NCBI GenBank assembly: GCA_022486625.1
Contig: JAKVKH010000002.1
Span: forward strand, 158,799-222,798
Reading direction: 5' to 3'
Source: Butyrivibrio sp.
GTDB taxonomy: Bacteria; Bacillota; Clostridia; Lachnospirales; Lachnospiraceae
DNA: 64,000 nucleotides
Position numbers and translations under genes: made by a program. Positions 25,813 through 35,222 of the stretch are shown one piece after another. A model generated the notes under the pieces. It did not search any database. It saw only the letters and a program-made list of their open reading frames with translations, and was not told where the DNA came from. The first letter of the stretch is position 1. Each line of letters opens with the position of its first letter.

Positions 25813-27324
25813 ATGACGAAAAAAGATAAACTGAAAATAGCGCACAGCAGGATTACTGCTACAATATATATCGTGATGCTCAGCTTTCTGCTTATGATGA
25901 TCTGTACCAGGTCATCGTTTCTGTATCCGATGAATAACTGGGATGATGTGAACAGTTATTTCACCATGGGTAAAGGGATGATGAACGGACTTGTGATCTA
26001 TCGTGATCTTTACGAACAGAAAGGACCATACCTGTATTTCCTGTACGGACTGGCTTATCTGATTTCACACAGAACATTTGCCGGCGTTTTTATTTTTGAA
26101 GTGATTGCAGCAGCAGGATTCCTGGGAATTGCATATAAGAGCATGAGACTGTTCTGCACCAGAAGATCAGCAATGATTCTGATTTCGCTTCTTGGAGCCT
26201 GTGTATACGTGTCCAGAAGTTTTTACTGGGGAGGTGCAGCGGAAGAGTTCTGTCTGCCGCTTCTGGCGTACAGCCTGTACTGTATTTTGCAGCTCTTTCA
26301 GCAGAAAGAGCCACTGGAACCGTCTGATAAGACGGTATTTCTGGGCGGAATTCTGGCCGGAATCGTGATGCAGGTGAAGTATACCATGGCGGGATTTTAT
26401 GCGGCATGGCTGTTAATGATTCTGCTGATCTTCCTGCAAAGGCGTCAATGGAAAAAAATTTTACGGGCGTGCCTGATTTTTGCAGGTGCCTTTTTTCTTA
26501 CCATGGTGCCATGGCTGGTCTATTTTGGAATGCACGGGGCATTGAAAGACTGGTATCAGGTCTATATTTATAATAATCTGTTTATTTATGCAGATTATGC
26601 CAAAATGGATACGGATGGGAGCCGTCTGTATACGTTAATGAAGGTACTGATCAATCTGGCAGAGGACAATCGGTCGTATTTTCTGTTTATTATTCTGGGA
26701 ATTATTGCCACATTGCTGGACAGAGGAAAAGGCTGGATGGCAAAGCTGAGTATTCTTCTGATGAGCAGTCTGCTGTTTCTGAATATTTTTATCGGTGGCA
26801 GTACACTTCCGTATTATTCGATTCCGCTTATGATTTTTGTAATACCGGGATATGGATATGCCGGCAGAGCGTTTGACCTGATATTGGACAGAATCAGATG
26901 GAAACAGTTATGGAAGATGCTTCCGATGGTCAGCGTGGCCTGCAGTCTGTTGATTGTTACACTGAATTCCATGAATGTATCTTTTATGCAGCAGGACAGA
27001 GACAGTTTTTTTGTCTACAGATTTGCAGATATTATTGAGAAAGAACAGAATCCGACGCTTGCCAATATCGGTTGCCTGGATGTCGGTCTGTATACGGTGA
27101 CCGGGATTATTCCCACGTGCCGGTTCTTTCAGACCAATGCAATATCGCTTGAAGAAATGAATCAGGAGCAGGAAGACTGCATTGCAGAAGGAAAGACGCA
27201 GTTCATTGTAATGAGAGATTCCTATCCGAAGAATATTTTTACGCATTATGCGCTGGTCGCGCAGGCACCATATCACTGGGGAAATTACCGGTTTATGTAT
27301 TATCTGTTCAAATCGGTTGATTAA
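25813..27324 (+). CDS. Polytopic GT-C-like (GT39/ArnT-type) membrane protein
   Basis: The protein has 503 residues and about eleven helices. After the first helix comes NNWDDVNSYFTMGKGMMNG, then VIYRDLYEQKGPYLYFLYGL. The acidic Asp-Asp loop followed by Y-x-D-x-x-x-x-K-G-P-x-L-Y is a recurring layout in bacterial GT-C enzymes of the dolichol-phosphate-mannose transferase type. The inverted gene at 47291 encodes the same motif order (PYKDTFDHKGPLLY), so the two are likely distant paralogues. The C-terminal 110 residues form a soluble domain after the last helix (VTGIIPTCRFFQTNA and so on), as in many GT39-like proteins. No strong ribosome binding site is visible. Function is inferred. Confidence 0.72.
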   Translation: MTKKDKLKIAHSRITATIYIVMLSFLLMMICTRSSFLYPMNNWDDVNSYFTMGKGMMNGLVIYRDLYEQKGPYLYFLYGLAYLISHRTFAGVFIFEVIAAAGFLGIAYKSMRLFCTRRSAMILISLLGACVYVSRSFYWGGAAEEFCLPLLAYSLYCILQLFQQKEPLEPSDKTVFLGGILAGIVMQVKYTMAGFYAAWLLMILLIFLQRRQWKKILRACLIFAGAFFLTMVPWLVYFGMHGALKDWYQVYIYNNLFIYADYAKMDTDGSRLYTLMKVLINLAEDNRSYFLFIILGIIATLLDRGKGWMAKLSILLMSSLLFLNIFIGGSTLPYYSIPLMIFVIPGYGYAGRAFDLILDRIRWKQLWKMLPMVSVACSLLIVTLNSMNVSFMQQDRDSFFVYRFADIIEKEQNPTLANIGCLDVGLYTVTGIIPTCRFFQTNAISLEEMNQEQEDCIAEGKTQFIVMRDSYPKNIFTHYALVAQAPYHWGNYRFMYYLFKSVD

Positions 27325-27357
27325 TATGTAATAATTAATTTTTCATCAGGCCAGTTT

Positions 27358-29106
27358 ATGTTAAAATTTAAAGAAATTATAATATGTACTGGGATATATA
27401 TTATATATGATGGAGTATGTGCGATGCTTATTGATTTAGTAAATTGGGTATGGATAATAGTTTCGGTATTGCTTATTGGAGATGCCGCAGGCAAGATGGT
27501 TCTGTCCAGATCGAAGGGTATTGAAAAACTGTCTTTCGATATTATGTTTGTAATTGGAACCTGTATAATTACAGTTTATGCTGAGACACTGAGTATATTT
27601 TACAGAGTAGGGACGCTGGCAACACTGGCTTTGGCAGTTATCTGCGGGATATCTGCAGTTTATGCCAGAAAGGAAATACTGAGTCAGCTTTTGACCTTTA
27701 GAAAATGGATTAAAAATGAAAACATATGGAAAAAAGTACTGATTTTTATCGCATTTGCCTTCTTTCTTGCGTTGTCGTGCCAGCAGGTTTGGGCAGATGA
27801 CGACTATGGGTATCATATTCAGGCAATTGAATGGATCAATAGATATGGGATTGTTAAAGGGCAGGGAATATTACATTTTCGTTTTGCGTATAATAGTGCC
27901 TTTTTATCGCTTCAGGCTTTATATAATTGGGCATCACTTATTGGATACAATCTTCATACAGTTAATTCATTATATGCGTGCTTGTTTACTATTTATTGTA
28001 TTCTGACTATCAATAGGAAAAGAGAAGAACATAAACCGTCGTTGAAAGTGTCAGATGTAATGAAAGTTTTTGCAGTAGTATATATTCTCATAAATTATTC
28101 AACACTGATCGGAGTGGAAACGGATCCATTACCGTTGATGGTATATATGTATCTGTTTATCAAATGGACAGAATATATTGAAGAAAAGCAGTTGGTGGAA
28201 CAGTTTGCAATTATATGCCTGCTTAGTGTTTTTGCATTAACACTGAAATTGTCCATTGGTTCCATGGCAGTGCTGACAATATACCCATTATACAAACTGC
28301 TGAAACAAAAACAGTGGAAAACAATCGGAATATGTATATTATGCGGAATCCTTATTCTGGCGCCGTTCCTGGTGCGAAATGTAATTATTTCAGGGTATCT
28401 GATTTATCCTTTTTATAAATTAGATCTTTTTAATGTGGACTGGAAGATACCTGAATCAGTGGTCATTAATGATTATAATGGGATTGTAATTTGGGGAAGA
28501 GGCTTAAAGGAATACACTGAATATGATACATGGGAAAATATTATGAAATATCCATTCCTTAAATGGTTTCCAGTATGGTTTGTTCAGCTTCCGGTGATTT
28601 ATAAGATATGGTTCTGCTTTTTTGCGGTTTGCACAATTGAATTTGTTATAGTACTTTGTCTGAAAGCAGCAAGGAAACAAAAAATTAATCTGATGGAGTT
28701 TACTTTGGGTGTGGCTCTTTTCTGTGCATTATACTGGTTTTTGAATGCACCATTGATCAGATATGGAGCTTGTCTTATGGTCATTTTCAGTATTATGGAA
28801 ATTTCTTTTTACCATCGGAAAATAAATAAAGTGATAATTGCCGGAGCAGCGTTATGGGGTTGTGTGGCTTTGGCAATCTCGCTGGGAATACCGATATGGC
28901 CTGCAGCATATGAACATTCAGAAATGGTAGGAACGCAAATGCCAATAACTTATGAGGACGGGAAAAGAGTTACGTTATATGCACCCAAAGAAGGTGGGCA
29001 CTGTGATCCTGATGTTTTTCCGGGTACGAATGAGCAATCCCATATTGATAATCTGGAAATGCGTGGTAGCAGAATCGAAGATGGATTCAGGGCGAAAACA
29101 GAATAG
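27358..29106 (+). CDS. LIC_10190-like polytopic membrane protein, probable GT-C glycosyltransferase
   Basis: The 582-residue protein has around twelve helices. The region near 142-165 reads ADDDYGYHIQAIEWINRYG, then GILHFRFAYNSAFLSL. An acidic loop followed by Y-H, W-I-x-x-Y-G and F-x-Y-N-S is the pattern I associate with the LIC_10190 family, found in polysaccharide loci. It presumably works on the outer face. The C-terminal tail (MVGTQMPITYEDGKRVTLYAP) is soluble. From here the sequence is clearly richer in A and T, with A/T-ending codons, than the preceding 27 kb, consistent with a different origin. The ribosome binding site before ATG 27358 is weak (AGGCC); GC-poor sequence precedes it. 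Confidence 0.68.
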   Translation: MLKFKEIIICTGIYIIYDGVCAMLIDLVNWVWIIVSVLLIGDAAGKMVLSRSKGIEKLSFDIMFVIGTCIITVYAETLSIFYRVGTLATLALAVICGISAVYARKEILSQLLTFRKWIKNENIWKKVLIFIAFAFFLALSCQQVWADDDYGYHIQAIEWINRYGIVKGQGILHFRFAYNSAFLSLQALYNWASLIGYNLHTVNSLYACLFTIYCILTINRKREEHKPSLKVSDVMKVFAVVYILINYSTLIGVETDPLPLMVYMYLFIKWTEYIEEKQLVEQFAIICLLSVFALTLKLSIGSMAVLTIYPLYKLLKQKQWKTIGICILCGILILAPFLVRNVIISGYLIYPFYKLDLFNVDWKIPESVVINDYNGIVIWGRGLKEYTEYDTWENIMKYPFLKWFPVWFVQLPVIYKIWFCFFAVCTIEFVIVLCLKAARKQKINLMEFTLGVALFCALYWFLNAPLIRYGACLMVIFSIMEISFYHRKINKVIIAGAALWGCVALAISLGIPIWPAAYEHSEMVGTQMPITYEDGKRVTLYAPKEGGHCDPDVFPGTNEQSHIDNLEMRGSRIEDGFRAKTE

Positions 29107-29124
29107 GTGTTGGATCAGGTGTTA

Positions 29125-29153
29125 TAGATATTTAAAGAGTAAAGGAATATAAT
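29125..29153 (+). promoter_or_regulatory. Possible promoter upstream of the 29185 GT4 gene
   Basis: A perfect TATAAT (29148-29153) lies 17 bases after TAGATA (29125-29130), which matches the -35 consensus at four of six positions. It falls in the 78-base gap after the LIC_10190-like gene. In AT-rich DNA such matches arise by chance, so confidence is limited. Confidence 0.38.
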
Positions 29154-29184
29154 TACTGATAGCTTTTGCTGATAGGAGATATGT

Positions 29185-30351
29185 TTGGAAAATAAGGGCA
29201 ATAATAAATTACATATAGCTATGATAGGGCAAAAACGAGTTCCCTCGCGTGAAGGCGGAGTGGAAATTGTGGTATGGGAACTTGCAACCAGACTCAGAGA
29301 CAGGGGATATGAGATAGATTGCTATAATCGAAGTGGGTATCATGTCTCTGCGCGTAATTATGATCATATTCCTGGTAAAAGAGGAGTTTATGATGAAAAG
29401 ATCCGCATCATTACCGTTCCCACGCTTCGTAATGGTAAACTTAATGCTATTATCTATTCAGTATTGGCTACAATACGCGCACTGTTTGGACATTATGATG
29501 TGATTCATTTTCATGCTGAAGGACCATGCCTGATGATATGGCTGCCCAGACTCTTTGGAATCAGGGTGATTGCAACAATTCACGGACTTGACTGGCAACG
29601 GGCCAAGTGGGGGAATTTTGCATCCAGAATGCTGAAAAACGGAGAAAAGATGGCGGCAAAGCATGCAGATGAGCTTATTGTGCTGTCAAAGAGCATGCAA
29701 GATTATTTTATGGAACAGTATGGAAGGAAAACGTGGTATATACCAAATGGGATCAGCAGACCGGTTAAGAGAGAACCGGAAATAATTACGCAGAAATATG
29801 GGCTATATGGAGAAGATTATTTTCTTACACTTAGCAGAATTGTGCCAGAAAAGGGGTTACATTATCTGCTTGAAGCATTCAGAAATATACAGACAGATAA
29901 GAAACTTGTAATAGCAGGTGGTTCGAGTAACGCAGTTGAATATATGGATTTGATAAAAAAAATGGCACTGGAGGATAAAAGGGTCATTCTGACAGATTTC
30001 GTTCATGGAGAAGAATTGGAGGAACTGTTATCGAATGCCTACGTATACTGTCTGCCCAGCGATATTGAAGGAATGTCAATCAGTCTTCTGGAAGCAATGA
30101 GTTATGGCAGATGCTGTCTTGTAAGCAATATCCCTGAAAATGCTGAAGTGGTGGCTGAGCACGCAGTAATGTTCCAGCACGGAAACAGAGATGATCTTCA
30201 GAAAAAGATCGAATTAATATTAAACAATGAAAATTTGCATATGGAATATGAAAATCAGGCATCAGACTATATTTGCAAAAAATATAGCTGGGATAAAATG
30301 GTGAAAGAAACAGAACGATTATATTATGGGGAGAACAGATGGGATTCTTAG
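29185..30351 (+). CDS. GT4 glycosyltransferase with DUF1972-like N-terminus
   Basis: The protein has 388 residues. The opening HIAMIGQKRVPSREGGVEIVVWELATRL is the DUF1972-type N-terminal domain of rhamnosyl- and galactosyl-type GT4 enzymes, here R-x-G-G-V-E. IATIHGLDWQRAKWG near 130 is another marker. The C-terminal domain has LTLSRIVPEKGLHYLLEA and SDIEGMSISLLEAMSYGRC, the acidic GT4 signature. The start is TTG 29185, supported by GGAG six bases upstream. An ATG four bases before it is in another frame and reads only four codons before a stop, so it is not the gene start. The 3' end overlaps the next gene by 13 bases. Confidence 0.86.
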   Translation: MENKGNNKLHIAMIGQKRVPSREGGVEIVVWELATRLRDRGYEIDCYNRSGYHVSARNYDHIPGKRGVYDEKIRIITVPTLRNGKLNAIIYSVLATIRALFGHYDVIHFHAEGPCLMIWLPRLFGIRVIATIHGLDWQRAKWGNFASRMLKNGEKMAAKHADELIVLSKSMQDYFMEQYGRKTWYIPNGISRPVKREPEIITQKYGLYGEDYFLTLSRIVPEKGLHYLLEAFRNIQTDKKLVIAGGSSNAVEYMDLIKKMALEDKRVILTDFVHGEELEELLSNAYVYCLPSDIEGMSISLLEAMSYGRCCLVSNIPENAEVVAEHAVMFQHGNRDDLQKKIELILNNENLHMEYENQASDYICKKYSWDKMVKETERLYYGENRWDS

Positions 30352-32276
30352 TTATATTTCCAATTGGCTCAGCAATTGCAATTCGATTTAAAAAGAAATT
30401 TGAAAGTGTTGCGGTGCTGAGTATTTTTGCAGTTATTACGTTGTTGTACATATCGGGATTGATTACTACATTTTTACCTGGTCTCTATCTTTGTGTTGCT
30501 GTTACAGTGATATGTACGCTATATTGTTTATGGAAATTGTTTTCTGATCGCAGAAGTGTATTGGAATATGTACTGACTCCCGGATTCCTGGCATTGATCA
30601 TATATGTGCTTTACTTTATGTGGATCAGTTATGGCAGGGCACTTACGGCTAATGACGACTATAAACACTGGATGTTGGCAGTAAAGAATTATTATTGGTA
30701 CAATGACTTTTCAAATATACCGATAGCTACTGATCAATATGCTTCTTATCCACCAGCAGTTACTCTCTGGAATTATTTTGCCACTAAGCTGTGGATTACC
30801 TGTTCAGTTGGTATGAGTCTTACAGCTCAGAACATTTTTACAGTGTCTCTTTTACTTCCTCTTTTTAAAAATGTGAAGTCGTTCAAAGAGTGGAAAAAGT
30901 GGCTGCTTTATTTTGCTATGGTGCTGGTGATTCCGATTGCCATTGGGGAACGGGCATATCAGACATTGTTTGTTGATACGATTTTGGGTCTGGTTTCAAG
31001 CTTTATTTTATGGAACTATTATGAGTATCTGCTTCAGAAGGATAGATGGCATAGAAATATTATTTTGTGGTCACTGTTTATTCTGGGACTTGTAAAGGAA
31101 TTTGGGATGGTAATCGGAACCACAGATCTGATGATTCTGATTGCTGTGGATTTGTTCAGAAAGTATCAGATGAAAGATTCTGTTAAGCTTTTGAAAGAAA
31201 ATTTCAGCAGAATTCTGGCATTTGCAGCGGGTGTGGTTTCGTGGTATGGCTATCTTGGTTTATCAGATAGGGTATACAGCGGAACGTATGCACTGGTAAA
31301 GCTGCCTTTGGCTCTGATGAGTGTCGGAATTGGAAAAATGGGAACTTTTTTTATGCCTGTTCTTGGAATGGCAGGAATGGGACATCTATCTGAGATGACA
31401 AATCTTTTCAATGCAGATGGGCTTCATGGAGAGGGTTATTCAAAAGAAGTTGCGTTGGCAGTGTGGAACAGTATATTTTCAACAGATCAGTTTTCTGTTG
31501 GGTATATACTCCCTTTGTCACTGTACTCTTTTATGCTGATTATCAGCGGGATCTGCATTGTACGGATAAAGTCGGGACATGCAGAGGCAGAAAGAAAACA
31601 TGAATATGTATATGGGAATGCACTGATTATTTCTACGGTTTTGGGAACGTTATTTTTCTGTTTTGCATTGTATCTTGCATATATTGCGTTGTTTCCAGAG
31701 GTAGAAGCGCGAACGGCTGCTGTGTTTGCAAGGTACATTTCCCCTTGTGTATTTAATATGTCGGTGCTTACACTGGTGGTATTTTTGCATGAACAGGAGG
31801 GAATCAGCAGACGTTTATATCCAATATTGGCAGCAGTTGTACTGCTGTTTGCAGGAGTATCGCAGCCAGTCAGTCTGACAATGAATAAAACAGATGAAGA
31901 TGTTTTCTGGGGAATTGATGATGCATCAGTAACGCTTAAGGCGGGAGATAAAGTTTATTTTGTTGATTCACTTGATAAGGAAAAACTGCATAATTATAAG
32001 GCGAGATTTTATTATCGAATCATGCCGGCAAAGAGTAATTACTTTGATGCAGATGTTTCTGCAGTATATGGAAATAAGGAAAATCCGGTAGCGGCGTTTT
32101 CGCAGATATTGATAGAACAAGGTTATAACTATGTTTATCTTGAAGATGTTGATGATAAGTTCAGCAATATTTTCGGGACGATGTTTGAAAATAAATCGGA
32201 CATTGGAAATGACAGATTATATTCGATATCGGTGGACAGTGCAAATAATGCACATTTAACGTTGTCACATAAATGA
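30339..32276 (+). CDS. Large polytopic membrane protein, probable GT-C glycosyltransferase
   Basis: The protein has 645 residues and 12-14 helices. An early extracytoplasmic loop near residue 105 reads TANDDYKHWMLAVKNYYWY, again Asp-Asp-Tyr followed by a basic/aromatic segment, then ATDQYASYPPAVTLWNYF. This loop order resembles the GT-C family and, more loosely, the LIC_10190-like gene upstream. The last 130 residues after the final helix form a soluble domain (VTLKAGDKVYFVDSLDKE, NYVYLEDVDDKFSNIFG), which suggests a substrate-binding head outside the cell. I do not recognise a named family. The start overlaps the GT4 gene by 13 bases. Confidence 0.62.
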   Translation: MGFLVIFPIGSAIAIRFKKKFESVAVLSIFAVITLLYISGLITTFLPGLYLCVAVTVICTLYCLWKLFSDRRSVLEYVLTPGFLALIIYVLYFMWISYGRALTANDDYKHWMLAVKNYYWYNDFSNIPIATDQYASYPPAVTLWNYFATKLWITCSVGMSLTAQNIFTVSLLLPLFKNVKSFKEWKKWLLYFAMVLVIPIAIGERAYQTLFVDTILGLVSSFILWNYYEYLLQKDRWHRNIILWSLFILGLVKEFGMVIGTTDLMILIAVDLFRKYQMKDSVKLLKENFSRILAFAAGVVSWYGYLGLSDRVYSGTYALVKLPLALMSVGIGKMGTFFMPVLGMAGMGHLSEMTNLFNADGLHGEGYSKEVALAVWNSIFSTDQFSVGYILPLSLYSFMLIISGICIVRIKSGHAEAERKHEYVYGNALIISTVLGTLFFCFALYLAYIALFPEVEARTAAVFARYISPCVFNMSVLTLVVFLHEQEGISRRLYPILAAVVLLFAGVSQPVSLTMNKTDEDVFWGIDDASVTLKAGDKVYFVDSLDKEKLHNYKARFYYRIMPAKSNYFDADVSAVYGNKENPVAAFSQILIEQGYNYVYLEDVDDKFSNIFGTMFENKSDIGNDRLYSISVDSANNAHLTLSHK

Positions 32277-32304
32277 GAATGTAGGGAGCGGCGCAGGTAA
32301 GCAT

Positions 32305-34047
32305 ATGTGGAAACAATTAAATTATATATTCAGCACTAAAGATAAAGTAAAGATATTTTTTATTCTGGTAATGGTAATGATCGGCAGTTTGATGGAATTG
32401 GCCGGCGTATCTGTATTTATGCCATTTATAAATATTTTGATGAATCTTAATGTGATTGATCAGAATCCGTATCTTAACTATATATACAGAACCTTTCATT
32501 TTAGCAGTAAGATAGATTTTATGGCAGGTGTTGCAGTTGCTATTATTGTTGTATATATACTTAAAAATGTATATCTGGCAATTGAGAAGAATGTAATATA
32601 TAAGTTTTCATATAGGATTCAGCAGCGTACGTCAACGGATCTGCTGAAAGCGTATATGTCAGAACCATATACTTTTTTCCTGGGGAAGAATGCGGCTGTG
32701 CTGCAGCGGAGTATGCAGGAAGATACGGATCTTTTCACAAAGGGCATTATTCATACTATGGAACTTCTGGCAGAGGTTACAGTATGCATCGTATTAGGAT
32801 GTTATCTTTTTTATGTAAGTAAGTCCATATCACTGATTGTTGTTGGATTACTTCTGATCTGCGTTCTTTTTTTCACACATATAATAAAAAAGTATTCCAA
32901 AACGCTTGGAAAGCAAAATCAGGAATATAAAGCAAAACTGTACCAGTGGATGAACCAGTCGCTGGGAGGTATCAAAGAAATAAAAGTATTAAATCGAGAA
33001 GAGTATTTTATCGATAATTATGATAATTATTTTGAAAAATATGTTTATGGATTGAGAATTAACAGATTGATTGGCGTATTGCCCAAATATCTGGTTGAAA
33101 CGGTAAGCATGACGGGGTTGCTATCTGCAGTTATTTTAAAAATGTATTTTGGACAAAAAGAACTGGTGGATTTTTTGCCACAATTATCTGTGTTTGCAGT
33201 TGCTGCGTTCAGGCTTTTACCTTCTGTGGGTAAAATTAATGAGCATTTATCTGCCGCGCTTTATTCTGCTCCATCGTTAGAGCTGATTTATCATGATCTG
33301 AAAGAAGTGGAATCGGTAAAGAAGAATACTGCAGATACAGATGCAGATTGGAAGTTCCAGAAGACAATTACAGCGAAACAGATATGCTATCATTATCCGG
33401 ATTCTGATGAAAATGTTCTGGAAAAAGCAGAATTCGAAATAAAAAAAGGATCAACAGTAGCTTTTATAGGTGCATCAGGAGCAGGTAAAACAACTTTGGT
33501 TGATGTATTGCTGGGACTGCTGCAGCCTCAATTTGGTAAAATATACGCAGATGAGTTGGATATTGAGAAGAACCTTGGAACCTGGCAGAGAGAAATTGGA
33601 TATATTCCGCAGTCAATTTATCTTTCAGATGATACCATCAGAAACAATATTGCCTTTGGAGTTGCCAGTGAGCAGATTGATGAGGAAGCCGTTATAAAGG
33701 CATTGAAACAGGCACAGTTATATGATTTTGTTATGAATCTTCCGGATGGATTGGATACATTTGTCGGAGATCGCGGGGTCCGGCTTTCAGGCGGGCAACG
33801 TCAGAGAATAGGAATCGCCCGTGCATTATATCATAATCCTGAAATACTGGTACTGGATGAAGCAACGTCTGCTCTTGATGGTGATACGGAGAAGGCAGTG
33901 ATGGAGGCGATTGACAGGCTGCAGGGAATAAAGACGCTGATTATTATTGCACACAGATTGTCTACAATCAGAAATGCAGATGTGATTTATGAAGTAGATC
34001 ATGGAAATGTAGTGAGACGGACAAAAGAGGAAGTTTTTAATAAGTAA
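32305..34047 (+). CDS. ABC-type lipid-linked oligosaccharide flippase, PglK-like (second of three)
   Basis: This 580-residue half-transporter has a membrane domain over the first 330 residues and an ATPase after that. Walker A GASGAGKTT starts at 389, signature LSGGQRQR at 494, Walker B LVLDEATSALD has Asp518, and the H-loop His is near 550. The first helix ends LMELAGVSVFMPFI, the same pattern as at 1759 and 54987. Its ATPase shares long identical protein runs with the 1759 copy (GDRGVRLSGGQRQRIGIARA), although the third codon positions differ, so the duplication is old or the copies arrived separately. It presumably serves the region-2 glycan together with the polymerase at 38563. Confidence 0.92.
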   Translation: MWKQLNYIFSTKDKVKIFFILVMVMIGSLMELAGVSVFMPFINILMNLNVIDQNPYLNYIYRTFHFSSKIDFMAGVAVAIIVVYILKNVYLAIEKNVIYKFSYRIQQRTSTDLLKAYMSEPYTFFLGKNAAVLQRSMQEDTDLFTKGIIHTMELLAEVTVCIVLGCYLFYVSKSISLIVVGLLLICVLFFTHIIKKYSKTLGKQNQEYKAKLYQWMNQSLGGIKEIKVLNREEYFIDNYDNYFEKYVYGLRINRLIGVLPKYLVETVSMTGLLSAVILKMYFGQKELVDFLPQLSVFAVAAFRLLPSVGKINEHLSAALYSAPSLELIYHDLKEVESVKKNTADTDADWKFQKTITAKQICYHYPDSDENVLEKAEFEIKKGSTVAFIGASGAGKTTLVDVLLGLLQPQFGKIYADELDIEKNLGTWQREIGYIPQSIYLSDDTIRNNIAFGVASEQIDEEAVIKALKQAQLYDFVMNLPDGLDTFVGDRGVRLSGGQRQRIGIARALYHNPEILVLDEATSALDGDTEKAVMEAIDRLQGIKTLIIIAHRLSTIRNADVIYEVDHGNVVRRTKEEVFNK

Positions 34048-34061
34048 GGAAAGCCATCAAT

Positions 34062-35219
34062 ATGCGTATTGTATATATTGTACCAAGGTATCACCAGAAT
34101 ATGATAGCGACAATGAAGGGATGGAAAGATCACGGAGATAGCCTTTGCCTGATCACACAGTATTGTGGCAGCGTAGAAGATCATTCATGGGTGGAACCAA
34201 TAGTGATAGGATATTCGTGGATATCCAGATTCATTTCGTGGATATATGCAAATACGTCGGGGAAGAGGAATCCCTATGCGAAGAATCTGAATCTGAAATA
34301 TGGAATTCCCCCTGTTCATAAGCTGGCTGGAATATTCAGAAATTTTCATCCGGATCTTGTAATACTGAGAGAAAGATCATTATATACAATTGGGTGTTTT
34401 CTGATTTGCAGAAGAATGCATCTTAGGGTGATTTTATATAATCAAAGTCCATTATGGGCGGAACCGGGCGAATTTAAAGATGATATTTCACATCGGATTG
34501 TGCGCAGACTTACGCCCAGATATCGCCTGACGACTTCGCACCAGAAGGGAATATGTATTGATGGGAAGATAAGAGAAAGATACGCATATTTTACACCATT
34601 TGTGATGGGACCTGCATGCGCGCCGGAGAATAAAAAATATTTTCAGAATGGCCATATAAATATAATGGAAACCGGAAAATATGAAAAACGTAAGAATCAT
34701 TTTATGATGGTGAATGTTTTTGAAAAACTTTTGCCGGATTATCCGGAAGCACGTTTGACAATTGTCGGTGAAGCAGCAGACCGTTTCCAACGGGAATATT
34801 TTGACAGACTTTCTGAATACATATCAGATCATCATCTGGAAGAAGTTATAGTTTTGAAAAAAAATTTGTCCAGAGCAGAGATGGGAAAGGAGTATCAGAA
34901 AGCAGATATTTTTGTACTGCCGAGTACAGGAGAGCCGGCATCAGTGTCAATTGCAGAGGCAATGGCATATAGTATACCGGTAATTGGTGGAACCGATAAC
35001 GGCACGGCAGATTATATTTCAGATGGGATAACAGGAGCTGTTTTTAAGGATAAAGATGAAAAGGATCTGTTTGATAAAATGAAGGCTATGCTGGAAGATC
35101 GTACTGTAATTATGAACATGGGAAAAGCAGCATATCAGGATATACTGGATCGTTTTCAGTTCAAAGATTATTATGCAACCATATGTCAGATCATGAGTGA
35201 TCAGGACAGAGGAGTTTAG
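34062..35219 (+). CDS. GT4 glycosyltransferase
   Basis: The 385-residue GT-B protein starts MRIVYIVPRYHQNMIATMKGW, without the usual glycine loop. The N-terminal domain contains LVILRERSLYTIGCFLICR and YNQSPLWAEP. The C-terminal domain shows LTIVGEAADRFQREYF near 225 and STGEPASVSIAEAMAYSIP near 285, the E-x-x-S-x-x-x-x-E-A signature that binds the donor diphosphate and ribose. It is followed three bases later by another GT4 gene. Together with the genes at 35223 and 36418 it forms a run of three GT4 genes after the ABC flippase, probably adding successive sugars. Specificity unknown. Confidence 0.83.
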   Translation: MRIVYIVPRYHQNMIATMKGWKDHGDSLCLITQYCGSVEDHSWVEPIVIGYSWISRFISWIYANTSGKRNPYAKNLNLKYGIPPVHKLAGIFRNFHPDLVILRERSLYTIGCFLICRRMHLRVILYNQSPLWAEPGEFKDDISHRIVRRLTPRYRLTTSHQKGICIDGKIRERYAYFTPFVMGPACAPENKKYFQNGHINIMETGKYEKRKNHFMMVNVFEKLLPDYPEARLTIVGEAADRFQREYFDRLSEYISDHHLEEVIVLKKNLSRAEMGKEYQKADIFVLPSTGEPASVSIAEAMAYSIPVIGGTDNGTADYISDGITGAVFKDKDEKDLFDKMKAMLEDRTVIMNMGKAAYQDILDRFQFKDYYATICQIMSDQDRGV

Positions 35220-35222
35220 ACC

